NCBI GenBank assembly: GCA_003510325.1
Contig: DONB01000035.1
Location: 398-6,244, forward strand
Origin: Thiobacillus sp.
GTDB lineage: Bacteria; Pseudomonadota; Gammaproteobacteria; Burkholderiales; Thiobacillaceae
Length of the DNA: 5,847 nt
Direction: 5' to 3'
Within the stretch, counting starts at the first letter, position 1. Every line of letters begins with the position of its first letter. The notes beneath the pieces were generated by a model. It had not been told where the DNA came from and did not search any database. It saw only the letters and a program-made list of their open reading frames with translations. A program made the translations under genes and the position numbers. Shown one piece after another: positions 1 through 5,847 of the stretch.

Positions 1-2216
1 TCGTCGATTTTCACGCCGAGCATCTTCGCCTTCTCGCGGTCGACATCGACATACAGCTGCGGCACGTGCGGCCGCCACAGCGTCAGCACCTGCGCAAGGC
101 GCTTGTCCTGGCGAGCAGCGGCGAGGAAGGCATCGCTCACCTCGGCGAGTTTTTTCGGCCCGCCTTCGCCCTTGTTCTGGATATAGAACTCGAAGCCGCC
201 GGCATTGCCCAGCCCGAAGATCGGCGGCGGCGCGAAAGCCAGCACCAGCGCCTCGCGAATACCCGCAGTGGACCCCATCATCTCGCCGACCATCTGCTGG
301 ATGGTTTTCTCGCGCTCGTCCCAGTGGCGCGCCGCGACGAAAATCGTCGCCGCGCTGTTGCGGAAACCACCGCCGAGGAAATCCAGGCCGGCAAAGGCGA
401 CCACGTGCTCGACCGTGGGGTCCTTGCGGACGATCGCGTCGACCTGCTTGACCACCGCCTCGGTACGCGACAGCGCCGAGCCGTCGGGCAGGTACACCGC
501 GCTGATGTAATAACCCTGATCCTCGTCCGGCACCAGGCTGCCGGGCGTGAACTTCCACAGCGTGACCGCGGCGGCGATCATCAGAAGGTAGATCGACAGC
601 GCCACCAGCGAGCGCCGCATGAGGAATTTCACGCCGCCCTGGTAATGCCGGGTCATGCCGGCGAAGCCGCGGTTGAAGGCGCGGAAGAAGCGTCCCGGCT
701 CGTGCGGTTTTTCGCCTTTCAGCAGCGCCACGCAGAGTGCCGGCGTCAGCGTCAGCGCGACGATGCCCGAAATCACCACCGAGATGGCGATCGTCACGGC
801 AAATTGCCGGTAGAGTTCGCCAGTGAGTCCGCCCAGGAAGGCGATCGGAATGAACACCGCGCACAGCACCAGCACGATCGCGATCACCGGCCCGGTGACC
901 TCGCGCATCGCCAGCAACGCGGCTTCGCGCGGCTCCTTGCGTTCCTCGTGGATGATGCGCTCGATGTTCTCCAGCACCACGATGGCATCGTCGACCACGA
1001 TGCCGATCGCGAGCACCATGCCGAACAGCGTCAGCGTATTGATCGAATAGCCGAGCAGCAGCAGGCCGACGAAGGTGCCCAGAAGCGACACCGGCACGGC
1101 GAGAATGGGGATGAGCGTCGCGCGCCAGTTCTGCAGGAACACGAACACCACCAGCACCACCAGCAGGATCGCCTCGCCCAGCGTCTTCACCACCTCGCGG
1201 ATCGACACCTCGACGAAGCGTGTGGTGTCGTAGGGCACGGCATAGTCGAGACCTTCCGGGAAGCGCTTCTTCAGTTCCTCGACCGTGCGCGTGACCTCGT
1301 CGCCGACCTCGAGCGCGTTGGCGCCGGGCTGCAGGAAAATGCCCACCAGCGTCGCCGGCTTGCCGTTGTAGAGGCCGGCGAAGTCGTAGTCCTTGGAGCC
1401 GAGTTCGACCCGCGCCACATCCTTCAGGTACAGCAGCGAGCCGTCCGCGTTGGCACGCACCACGATGCGCTCGAATTCCTTCGGATCGGCGAGTCGCCCC
1501 TTGGCGGTGAGCGAATACACCAGCGCCTGGCCATTGTCGACCGGCGGCTGGCCAATCTTGCCGGGAGCGAACTGCGCGTTCTGCTCGTTGATCGCGCGAG
1601 TGAGATCACTCACCGTCACGCCAAGCTGCGCCATACGGTCGGGCTTCAGCCAGATGCGCATGGCGTAATCCTTGGCGCCGAAGATCTGCACGTTGGTCGT
1701 GCCCGGGATACGCTTCAGCCGGTCCAGCACGTTGAGCGTGACATAGTTGCTGGTGAAGAGATCGTCGTAGCGGCCGTCTGGCGAGAGGAAGGCAAGCACC
1801 TGCAGGAAAGCCGACGAGCCCTTCTCCACCGTCACGCCTTGGCGTCGCACTTCTTCCGGCAATCGCGCCTCGGCCTGCTTGACGCGGTTGTTGACGTTGA
1901 GCGCAGCCTTGTCGACGTCGGAACCGATCTCGAAGGTGACCTGGATTTCCAGAACGCCGTTGGAGGCGGAGGTCGACGACATGTACATCATGTCCTCGAT
2001 GCCGTTGATCGCGTTCTCCAGCGGCGCCGCGACGGTCTGCTCCAGCACTCCCGCCGACGCGCCCGGATAGATCGCACGCACCGTCACCACCGGCGGCGCG
2101 ATCTCCGGATACTGGGCGATCGGCAATACGCGCATCGCCAGCAGGCCGGCGAGCACGACGAGAATGGACAGCACGACCGAGAAGATCGGCCTGTCGATGA
2201 AAAAGCGCGAGAACAT
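1..2216 (-). CDS. RND multidrug efflux permease, HAE-1 (AcrB/MexF) family, C-terminus cut by window edge
   Basis: Inner-membrane proton-driven pump subunit that, in this family, takes up drugs and other amphiphiles from the periplasm and outer membrane leaflet for export through an adaptor and an outer-membrane channel. The frame is open without a stop for 738 codons and runs off the left edge; family members have about 1040-1060 residues, so roughly the last 300, with TM8-12, are missing. The start MFSRFFIDRPIF matches the family N-terminus and has AAGGGG five bases upstream. Hallmarks are AQYPEIAPP and YPGA near residue 40, NGIEDMMYMSS near residue 75, TM1 at about 11-31, a PYDTTRFV segment before TM2, and TM4 with GIVVDDAIVVLENIER. 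D409 and D410 there match AcrB D407/D408 of the proton relay. LPDEDQG follows TM7. The relay lysine of TM10 lies outside the window. Local motifs such as LQNWRATLIP and AMREVTGP resemble both AcrB and MexF/OqxB, so the substrate range cannot be assigned. Confidence 0.97.
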   Translation of the reverse strand, partial: MFSRFFIDRPIFSVVLSILVVLAGLLAMRVLPIAQYPEIAPPVVTVRAIYPGASAGVLEQTVAAPLENAINGIEDMMYMSSTSASNGVLEIQVTFEIGSDVDKAALNVNNRVKQAEARLPEEVRRQGVTVEKGSSAFLQVLAFLSPDGRYDDLFTSNYVTLNVLDRLKRIPGTTNVQIFGAKDYAMRIWLKPDRMAQLGVTVSDLTRAINEQNAQFAPGKIGQPPVDNGQALVYSLTAKGRLADPKEFERIVVRANADGSLLYLKDVARVELGSKDYDFAGLYNGKPATLVGIFLQPGANALEVGDEVTRTVEELKKRFPEGLDYAVPYDTTRFVEVSIREVVKTLGEAILLVVLVVFVFLQNWRATLIPILAVPVSLLGTFVGLLLLGYSINTLTLFGMVLAIGIVVDDAIVVLENIERIIHEERKEPREAALLAMREVTGPVIAIVLVLCAVFIPIAFLGGLTGELYRQFAVTIAISVVISGIVALTLTPALCVALLKGEKPHEPGRFFRAFNRGFAGMTRHYQGGVKFLMRRSLVALSIYLLMIAAAVTLWKFTPGSLVPDEDQGYYISAVYLPDGSALSRTEAVVKQVDAIVRKDPTVEHVVAFAGLDFLGGGFRNSAATIFVAARHWDEREKTIQQMVGEMMGSTAGIREALVLAFAPPPIFGLGNAGGFEFYIQNKGEGGPKKLAEVSDAFLAAARQDKRLAQVLTLWRPHVPQLYVDVDREKAKMLGVKID

Positions 2217-2221
2217 GTCGG

Positions 2222-2227
2222 CCCCTT
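2222..2227 (-). promoter_or_regulatory. Ribosome binding site of the RND permease gene
   Basis: Read on the minus strand, AAGGGG lies five bases before the permease ATG and overlaps the TAA stop of the adaptor gene. This supports the chosen start and suggests close translational coupling of the two efflux genes. Confidence 0.7.
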
Positions 2228-3407
2228 ACGGTTTCGTTGCCGCAGGCGCTGCGTCTGCGGGCGTCGGCGCGATCGGCATGCCGGGGAAGAAAATCCGCGC
2301 CATGCCGTCGACAATGATCTTGTCTCCGGGCTTCAGCCCTTTCTTGATGACCCAGCGCCCGCCGCCTTGCCCGGGCTCGCTGCCCCCCACCCAGGCCCCG
2401 ACCTCGACCGGACGCGGTAACGCGACGGTCATGCCTTTTTCGCCGGGCGTGGCGACGTAGACGAATTTTCCGGTGGGGCCGTCCAGCACGGCCGGCTGCG
2501 GCACGCTGATCGCGTCCGGCAGCTGGCCACCTTCGACGACCACCCTCACGAACTGGCCCGGCTTCAGGGCGCCGTCGGCATTGGCGAACTCGGCGCGCAT
2601 GTCGAACGCGCCGGTCTGGGCGTTTGCCTTGTAATCGCTGAAATTGAGCGTTCCGGTGGCATCGACGCGGGTGCCGTCGGCGAGCACTAGGCCGACCTGC
2701 TGCCGGCCCTGTTCGAGCGTGCCTTCCGCACGCTGCCTTTCCAGCGCCAGCCGTTCGTCCTCGCCGATCGAGAAACGCGCATAAATGGGGGCGATCTGCG
2801 CCAGCATGGTAAGCGCCGGCCCGGTGGCGCTCACCAGCGCGCCTTCCACCTGCAGCGCACGTCCCATCACGCCGGACAGCGGCGCGCGGATTTCGGTATA
2901 GCCGAGATTGATGCGTGCGTCGGCGAGATTCGCCTCGGCCGTGCGCACCCCCGCTTCGGTCACCGCCACTGCGGTTTGGGTGGCGTCGAGCGCGCGCGCA
3001 CTGACGAAGCCTTGCGCGGCAAGCGTGCGGTTGCGGTCGAGTTCGAGTTTCGCTTCTGCCAGCAGGGCTCGCCGGTTGGCCAGCTCGGCGCCCGCCGCCC
3101 GCGCCTGCGCGGCCAGGCTTGCGCCGTCGAGCTTGAACAGCAGCGCACCGGCTTTCACCGGCGCGCCTTCCTCGAAATAGCGCCGCTCGATGACGGCCGC
3201 GACGCGCGGGCGGATTTCCACCTCGCGCGAGGCTTCCAGCCGGCCGACGTATTCGAAGCTGACCGGCACGGTCTGCGCGACGACCGTCTCCACGGTCACC
3301 TGCGCCGGAGGAGGCGCGCCGCCGCCCTGCTGTGCTGTTTCCTGTTGTCCGCAGGCGGCGAGCAGTGCCGCCAGACTCAAAACAATAGGTAGTGACGATC
3401 GGCGCAT
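2226..3407 (-). CDS. Efflux RND periplasmic adaptor (membrane fusion) lipoprotein, AcrA/MexA family
   Basis: Periplasmic adaptor that links the RND pump to an outer-membrane channel; 393 residues, close to the usual 380-400. A lipoprotein signal peptide ends in LAAC with C19 as the probable lipidated residue, which would anchor it in the inner membrane. A low-complexity QQ/GGG/PPP linker follows (about 21-36). Domains in order: first lipoyl half-motif (about 62-95), alpha-helical hairpin (about 97-163), second lipoyl half with YTEIRAPLSGVMG (170-182), beta-barrel with SIGEDERLALERQ and LKPGQFVRVVV (about 205-292), and a membrane-proximal domain with GLKPGDKIIVDG (357-368). The hairpin carries R125-x3-L129-x6-S136, the RLS pattern known from adaptors that dock to TolC-type channels. 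A glycine-rich stretch at 341-350 looks like a small loop insertion relative to AcrA. The start has GAGGGGAG four bases upstream. It is the first gene of the efflux operon. Confidence 0.97.
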   Translation of the reverse strand: MRRSSLPIVLSLAALLAACGQQETAQQGGGAPPPAQVTVETVVAQTVPVSFEYVGRLEASREVEIRPRVAAVIERRYFEEGAPVKAGALLFKLDGASLAAQARAAGAELANRRALLAEAKLELDRNRTLAAQGFVSARALDATQTAVAVTEAGVRTAEANLADARINLGYTEIRAPLSGVMGRALQVEGALVSATGPALTMLAQIAPIYARFSIGEDERLALERQRAEGTLEQGRQQVGLVLADGTRVDATGTLNFSDYKANAQTGAFDMRAEFANADGALKPGQFVRVVVEGGQLPDAISVPQPAVLDGPTGKFVYVATPGEKGMTVALPRPVEVGAWVGGSEPGQGGGRWVIKKGLKPGDKIIVDGMARIFFPGMPIAPTPADAAPAATKP

Positions 3408-3411
3408 GGCG

Positions 3412-3419
3412 CTCCCCTC
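3412..3419 (-). promoter_or_regulatory. Ribosome binding site of the adaptor gene
   Basis: GAGGGGAG on the minus strand, four bases before the ATG at 3407. It fixes the start that gives a complete lipoprotein signal peptide. Confidence 0.65.
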
Positions 3420-3436
3420 GGGCTGTCAATCCGACT

Positions 3437-3466
3437 ATGATAAAAGCATACATGCACGAATGTAAA
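3437..3466 (-). promoter_or_regulatory. Sigma70-type promoter of the efflux operon
   Basis: On the minus strand, TTTACA (3466-3461, five of six matches to TTGACA) is followed after 18 bases by TATCAT (3442-3437, five of six matches to TATAAT). Transcription would start near 3430, giving a leader of about 23 bases before the adaptor ATG. The palindromic operator fills most of the spacer and overlaps the -35 hexamer. This is the best promoter match seen in the divergent region; no equally good one was found for the plus-strand regulator gene. Confidence 0.7.
3447..3464. promoter_or_regulatory. AcrR-box-like operator palindrome
   Basis: CATACAT-N4-GAATGTA, containing the perfect inverted repeat TACAT-N6-ATGTA (3449-3453 and 3460-3464). 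The defined bases are the same as in the core of the Escherichia coli acrAB operator bound by AcrR, as I recall it, and the right half also resembles the TtgR operator. It lies between the -35 and -10 of the efflux promoter and 30 bases upstream of the regulator ATG. A repressor bound here would block the efflux promoter and might also control its own gene. The symmetry and position are directly visible; binding by the adjacent TetR protein is inferred. Confidence 0.75.
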
Positions 3467-3494
3467 TTTGCCCGCTGTACGGGACAATCACCCC

Positions 3495-4139
3495 ATGGTC
3501 AAGAAAACCCGAGAAGAAGCCCTCGCCACCCGCGAGTCCCTCCTTGCCGCCGCGCTTCAGGTGTTCCGCGAGCGCGGCGTCGCCCATACGCGACTCTCCG
3601 ATGTCGCCGAACGCGCCGGCGTGACGCGCGGCGCGATCTACTGGCATTTCAAGGACAAGGCCGAACTGTTCCAGGCCGTCTGCGAACGCGGCACCCTGCC
3701 GGTGGAGGCCTTGCTGGCCGAGGCCAGCCAGAGCGCACAGGACGATCCGCTCGCCACGGTACGGCAGCTCGCCCTGATGGCGCTGACCCAGTTGGCGCAA
3801 CACCCCGACACCCAGGCGATGTTCGACGTGATCTTCCACAAATGCGAATTCACCGAGGATCTGGCGCCGGTGGTGGCGAAAAACGATGCCGACCGTGCGG
3901 CCTGCCTGTCGCAGGTACAACAGCTGTTCGAGCAGGCGGTCGCTTGCGGCCAGTTGCCGCCCGTTACCGACACCTTCCTCGCCACACAGGGCTTGCACGC
4001 CTACATGGTGGGGCTGATGCACGAATGGGTGCTGAACCCTGAGAGCTACGATCTCGCCGCGTGCGCGGCGCCGTTGCTCGACTGCTATTTGAGCGGGCTG
4101 ACCACCCGCCCCCCGGTCTGCCGGCCGGCGGCTGGCTAG
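3495..4139 (+). CDS. TetR-family efflux repressor, AcrR/TtgR type
   Basis: One-component DNA-binding repressor, 214 residues, a normal length for the family. The N-terminal helix-turn-helix domain (about 10-56) contains LSDVAERAGVTRGAIYWHFKD, nearly the AcrR recognition-helix sequence. The ligand-binding domain keeps IFHKCEF (113-119), a signature of AcrR-type regulators, and HAYMVGLMHEWVLNPESYDL (168-187), which aligns with the AcrR C-terminal helices. The ATG at 3495 is chosen because MVKKTREEALATR aligns with the AcrR start MARKTKQEALETR. An in-frame TTG at 3468 would add nine residues with no family support, and only a weak GGGAC is seen upstream of the ATG. It is divergent from the efflux operon across 87 bases that contain a matching operator, so it most likely represses that operon and responds to pump substrates. 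The C-terminal tail (TTRPPVCRPAAG) is unlike AcrR and probably disordered. Confidence 0.95.
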   Translation: MVKKTREEALATRESLLAAALQVFRERGVAHTRLSDVAERAGVTRGAIYWHFKDKAELFQAVCERGTLPVEALLAEASQSAQDDPLATVRQLALMALTQLAQHPDTQAMFDVIFHKCEFTEDLAPVVAKNDADRAACLSQVQQLFEQAVACGQLPPVTDTFLATQGLHAYMVGLMHEWVLNPESYDLAACAAPLLDCYLSGLTTRPPVCRPAAG

Positions 4140-4167
4140 AACGGATCCGCCGCACCCGCTGCTGCGC

Positions 4168-5517
4168 TCATTCGTAATCTTCGGCGTGACGGATCTCGAT
4201 ATTTTCCCGATAGAACTGTTCCAGTTCGTCCTGGTAGAAGAATCGCGCCTCGCCGAACGCCGGCTTGAGCTCGTTTAGCCACGTGGCCGCCTCGTCGTAA
4301 CGAGCAAAGAACGGGCGATGCACCCAGTCGGGATTGCGTCCCTGGATGAAACGCATCTCAATCACTTTCTCCCCCCGCACTTCGCTCACGCCCAGCACCT
4401 GCACCTTCCCGGGGTTGGCGGACATGCTCGGCCCGCGCACGGTGCGGCACAGGCCGCTGACCCGTTGGTAGGCCTCGCGGAAGATCTCCCAGGCGCGCAC
4501 CAGCGGCACGGCGAAGTAATGCTGCGCGCCAGTATCGCGGGCGACAAACATGTAGTAGGGCACGCAGCCCAGCAGCACCTGCCGGCCCCACATCTCCTGC
4601 CACAGCGCAGGATCGTCGTTGATGTGACGCAAGAGCGGCGACTGGGTTCGGATCACCGCGCCGGTCTGCCTGACCCGGTCGATCGCATCGCGCACCGGCG
4701 CGGGCTCTAGTTCGCTGGGGTGGTTGAAATGCGCCATCAGGGCGAGGTGTTTGCCGCGTTCGCCCACCTTGCGGAAGAGCGCCAGCAGATCGTCCGTGTC
4801 GTCGTCGGAGAGAAACTTGTAGGGCCAGTAACTCAACGCCTTGGTGCCGATGCGAATATGGCGCAGCGAAGGCAAATCGGCGTCGAGCAGGGGCTCGATG
4901 TAGTCGGCCAGATGGCGCGCCGACATGATCAGCGGGTCGCCGCCGGTGAACAGCACATCAGTGACCTGGGGATGGGTCTGCAGGTAGGCGACCAGGCGAT
5001 CCACCTCGCGGCTTGCGAACTTCAGTTCCGACATGCCGACGAACTGCGGCCAGCGGAAGCAGAAGCTGCAGTAGGCGTGGCAGGTCTGACCCTGGCTGGG
5101 GAAGAACAGCACCGTCTCACGGTACTTATGCTGCATGCCGTCGAGGGCTTCGCCTTCGAGGGTAGGGATGTTGTGGCTGATCTGGCCAGCCGGGTGGGGG
5201 TTGAGCTGAAGGCGAATGCGGTCGGCGGCTTCCCTGACGGTGGCGGGCGACGCCCCGCCCTTGATGAGGCCGGCGATCTCGTCGTAGTGGTGCGGCGGCA
5301 GCATGCCACGCTGGGGAAAATTGAGGACGAACAGCGGGTCATCCGGAACGTCCGCCCAGTCGATCAGATGCTCGACGACGAAGTTGTTGGTCTTGAACGG
5401 CAGAACCTGACCGACGACCTCGATATCGAACTTGATTGCCTCGGGGACACCGGCCATCTGCGGGATGCCCCGAAAGTTGGCAAGCGAATACGCCTTGTAC
5501 CTGTTGCTGTCCGCCAT
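4168..5517 (-). CDS. KamA-family radical SAM protein (lysine 2,3-aminomutase-like), substrate unknown
   Basis: Predicted cytoplasmic radical SAM and PLP enzyme, 449 residues; lysine 2,3-aminomutases have about 415-470. C146-x3-C150-x2-C153 is the 4Fe-4S/SAM cluster motif, followed by FTGGDPL (190-196) for SAM binding, HFNHPSEL (263-270) and TQSPLLRHIND (291-301), all matching KamA positions. K371 in NPGK aligns with the PLP-linked lysine. By recalled alignment with the Clostridium enzyme, the lysine-binding aspartates (D293, D330) fall on R327 and S364, and the zinc cysteines are absent (Cys268 corresponds to D301; no C-terminal CxCxxC). The substrate may therefore not be free lysine; an aminomutase or another reaction is open. 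It is too long for EpmB. The start MADSNRYKAY has TAGGAGG three bases upstream; an in-frame ATG at 5559 would add 14 unlikely residues. No acetyltransferase partner (AblB) is visible. It is convergent with the regulator gene. Confidence 0.93.
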   Translation of the reverse strand: MADSNRYKAYSLANFRGIPQMAGVPEAIKFDIEVVGQVLPFKTNNFVVEHLIDWADVPDDPLFVLNFPQRGMLPPHHYDEIAGLIKGGASPATVREAADRIRLQLNPHPAGQISHNIPTLEGEALDGMQHKYRETVLFFPSQGQTCHAYCSFCFRWPQFVGMSELKFASREVDRLVAYLQTHPQVTDVLFTGGDPLIMSARHLADYIEPLLDADLPSLRHIRIGTKALSYWPYKFLSDDDTDDLLALFRKVGERGKHLALMAHFNHPSELEPAPVRDAIDRVRQTGAVIRTQSPLLRHINDDPALWQEMWGRQVLLGCVPYYMFVARDTGAQHYFAVPLVRAWEIFREAYQRVSGLCRTVRGPSMSANPGKVQVLGVSEVRGEKVIEMRFIQGRNPDWVHRPFFARYDEAATWLNELKPAFGEARFFYQDELEQFYRENIEIRHAEDYE

Positions 5518-5520
5518 GCG

Positions 5521-5527
5521 CCTCCTA
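5521..5527 (-). promoter_or_regulatory. Ribosome binding site that sets the KamA-like start
   Basis: TAGGAGG on the minus strand, three bases before the ATG at 5517. It is a near-perfect Shine-Dalgarno sequence at short spacing and argues for this start over the in-frame ATG at 5559, which has no comparable site. Confidence 0.75.
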
Positions 5528-5590
5528 CCGACCGGCGGGACCTGCGTGGCCCCTCGCATACCAGTCTAGGAAATCCGTCCGCAGCGGCTG

Positions 5591-5847
5591 CTAGCGCAGG
5601 AAAAAGGCGAGCAGCGAGGCGACCAGGGCGACCAGGGCGAGCAATAAAGCTGCGACCGCGAGCATCCTGAGCCGTCTGAACCGCGACTCGGCGACAACCA
5701 CCTCCTGCTCGAGCGCAGCTACCGTCTTCTGCAGCTGCTCGGCCAGCTCCTTGACGTGGACGGCGTTCTGCGAGGCGGCGGTCTGCAGTTCGGTGATCTG
5801 CTGCTGCAGGATCCCGGTCGGATCCTGAACCGGCGTGTCAGGCTTGC
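5591..5847 (-). CDS. Coiled-coil protein with C-terminal membrane anchor, N-terminus outside window
   Basis: Not recognised as a named family. The frame is open from the right edge to a TAG at 5593-5591 and gives 84 residues with no start codon in a plausible place. After a KPDTPVQDPTG linker, residues about 12-56 are rich in Gln, Glu, Leu and Ala with heptad-like spacing (ILQQQITELQT, ELAEQLQKTVAALEQEV), predicting a coiled coil. RFRRLR (55-60) is a positive cluster, followed by one hydrophobic segment, MLAVAALLLALVALVASLLAFF (61-82), and a final LR. By the positive-inside rule, the coiled coil is probably cytoplasmic with a tail anchor in the inner membrane. It lies 73 bases upstream of the KamA-like gene on the same strand, so cotranscription is possible but unproven. 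Third-position GC bias and a clean stop support coding. Confidence 0.72.
   Translation of the reverse strand, partial: KPDTPVQDPTGILQQQITELQTAASQNAVHVKELAEQLQKTVAALEQEVVVAESRFRRLRMLAVAALLLALVALVASLLAFFLR
5619..5636. repeat. Two tandem copies of a 9-base unit inside the membrane anchor
   Basis: GCGACCAGG occurs twice back to back (5619-5627 and 5628-5636). On the coding strand it gives the repeated Leu-Val-Ala of the transmembrane segment. It is probably a small in-frame duplication or ordinary low complexity of a hydrophobic segment. Confidence 0.5.

Noticed and set aside
66..2420. A 784-codon open frame on the plus strand
   Set aside because: It lies antisense to the RND permease frame, and its product is rich in Arg, His, Asp and Gln with no recognisable domain, as is typical of the complementary frame of a GC-rich gene. 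The minus-strand frame gives clear AcrB-family protein throughout.
1606..3453. A 615-codon open frame on the minus strand
   Set aside because: It overlaps the adaptor and the beginning of the permease in another frame, is dominated by Arg, Gly and Ala, and has no family similarity, whereas the overlapped frames encode well-recognised proteins.
3392..4042. A 216-codon plus-strand frame and a 195-codon minus-strand frame (3435-4022) over the regulator
   Set aside because: Both are shadows of the TetR/AcrR-type gene, whose frame aligns with the family from end to end.
4093..4149. Possible terminator hairpins between the two convergent genes (GCGGG-N7-CCCGC at 4093-4109, GCCGGCCGGC near 4120-4129, CGGATCCG at 4142-4149)
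   Set aside because: The stems are short or loopless palindromes, mostly inside the regulator coding sequence, and none is followed by a T-run in either direction. I cannot support an intrinsic terminator.
5518..5559. Extended N-terminus of the radical SAM protein from the ATG at 5559
   Set aside because: The extra residues MRGATQVPPVGRRR have no family counterpart and would bury the strong TAGGAGG site at 5521-5527 within the coding region.
5518..5590. Promoter for the radical SAM gene in the 73-base gap (TGGTATGCG resembles an extended -10)
   Set aside because: Only three of six -10 bases match and no -35 is found at proper spacing, so it is too weak to annotate.
4720..5670. A 316-codon open frame on the plus strand
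   Set aside because: It is antisense to the radical SAM gene with low-information composition; the opposite frame holds CxxxCxxC, GGDP and other conserved motifs.

Overview
The window looks like chromosomal DNA from a GC-rich proteobacterium, most likely a betaproteobacterium or a related gammaproteobacterium. The reasons are the strong G/C bias at third codon positions, AcrAB-type RND efflux genes with a TetR/AcrR repressor, and a lipoprotein adaptor with a typical Gram-negative lipobox. The taxon is an inference. I see no mobile element, tRNA, rRNA or CRISPR array.

Left part (1-3407, minus strand): a two-gene drug-efflux operon. The first gene is a periplasmic adaptor lipoprotein (2226-3407). 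Nine bases after its stop comes an RND inner-membrane pump of the HAE-1 (AcrB/MexF) type (1-2216), which runs off the left edge after 738 residues. No outer-membrane channel gene is visible; it could lie beyond the left edge or elsewhere in the genome.

Control region (3408-3494): an 87-base divergent intergenic region. It holds a good sigma70-type promoter for the efflux operon. An AcrR-box-like palindrome, CATACAT-N4-GAATGTA, sits in the promoter spacer and overlaps the -35 hexamer. On the other side, on the plus strand, is a TetR-family repressor of the AcrR/TtgR type (3495-4139). The layout suggests local repression: the repressor covers the operator until a pump substrate binds it.

Right part (4140-5847): the repressor gene ends 28 bases from the end of a convergent minus-strand gene (4168-5517). 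That gene encodes a KamA-family radical SAM enzyme related to lysine 2,3-aminomutase. It keeps the iron-sulphur cysteines and the probable PLP lysine, but appears to lack the aspartates that bind lysine and the zinc-site cysteines, so its substrate is unknown. Upstream of it on the same strand is the C-terminal end (5591-5847) of a small protein with a predicted coiled coil and a C-terminal membrane anchor. Nothing visible ties these two genes to the efflux locus.

Coding density is high, and no stretch over 100 bases lacks a gene. The most notable items are the atypical KamA-family enzyme and the well-preserved operator/promoter arrangement of the efflux operon.
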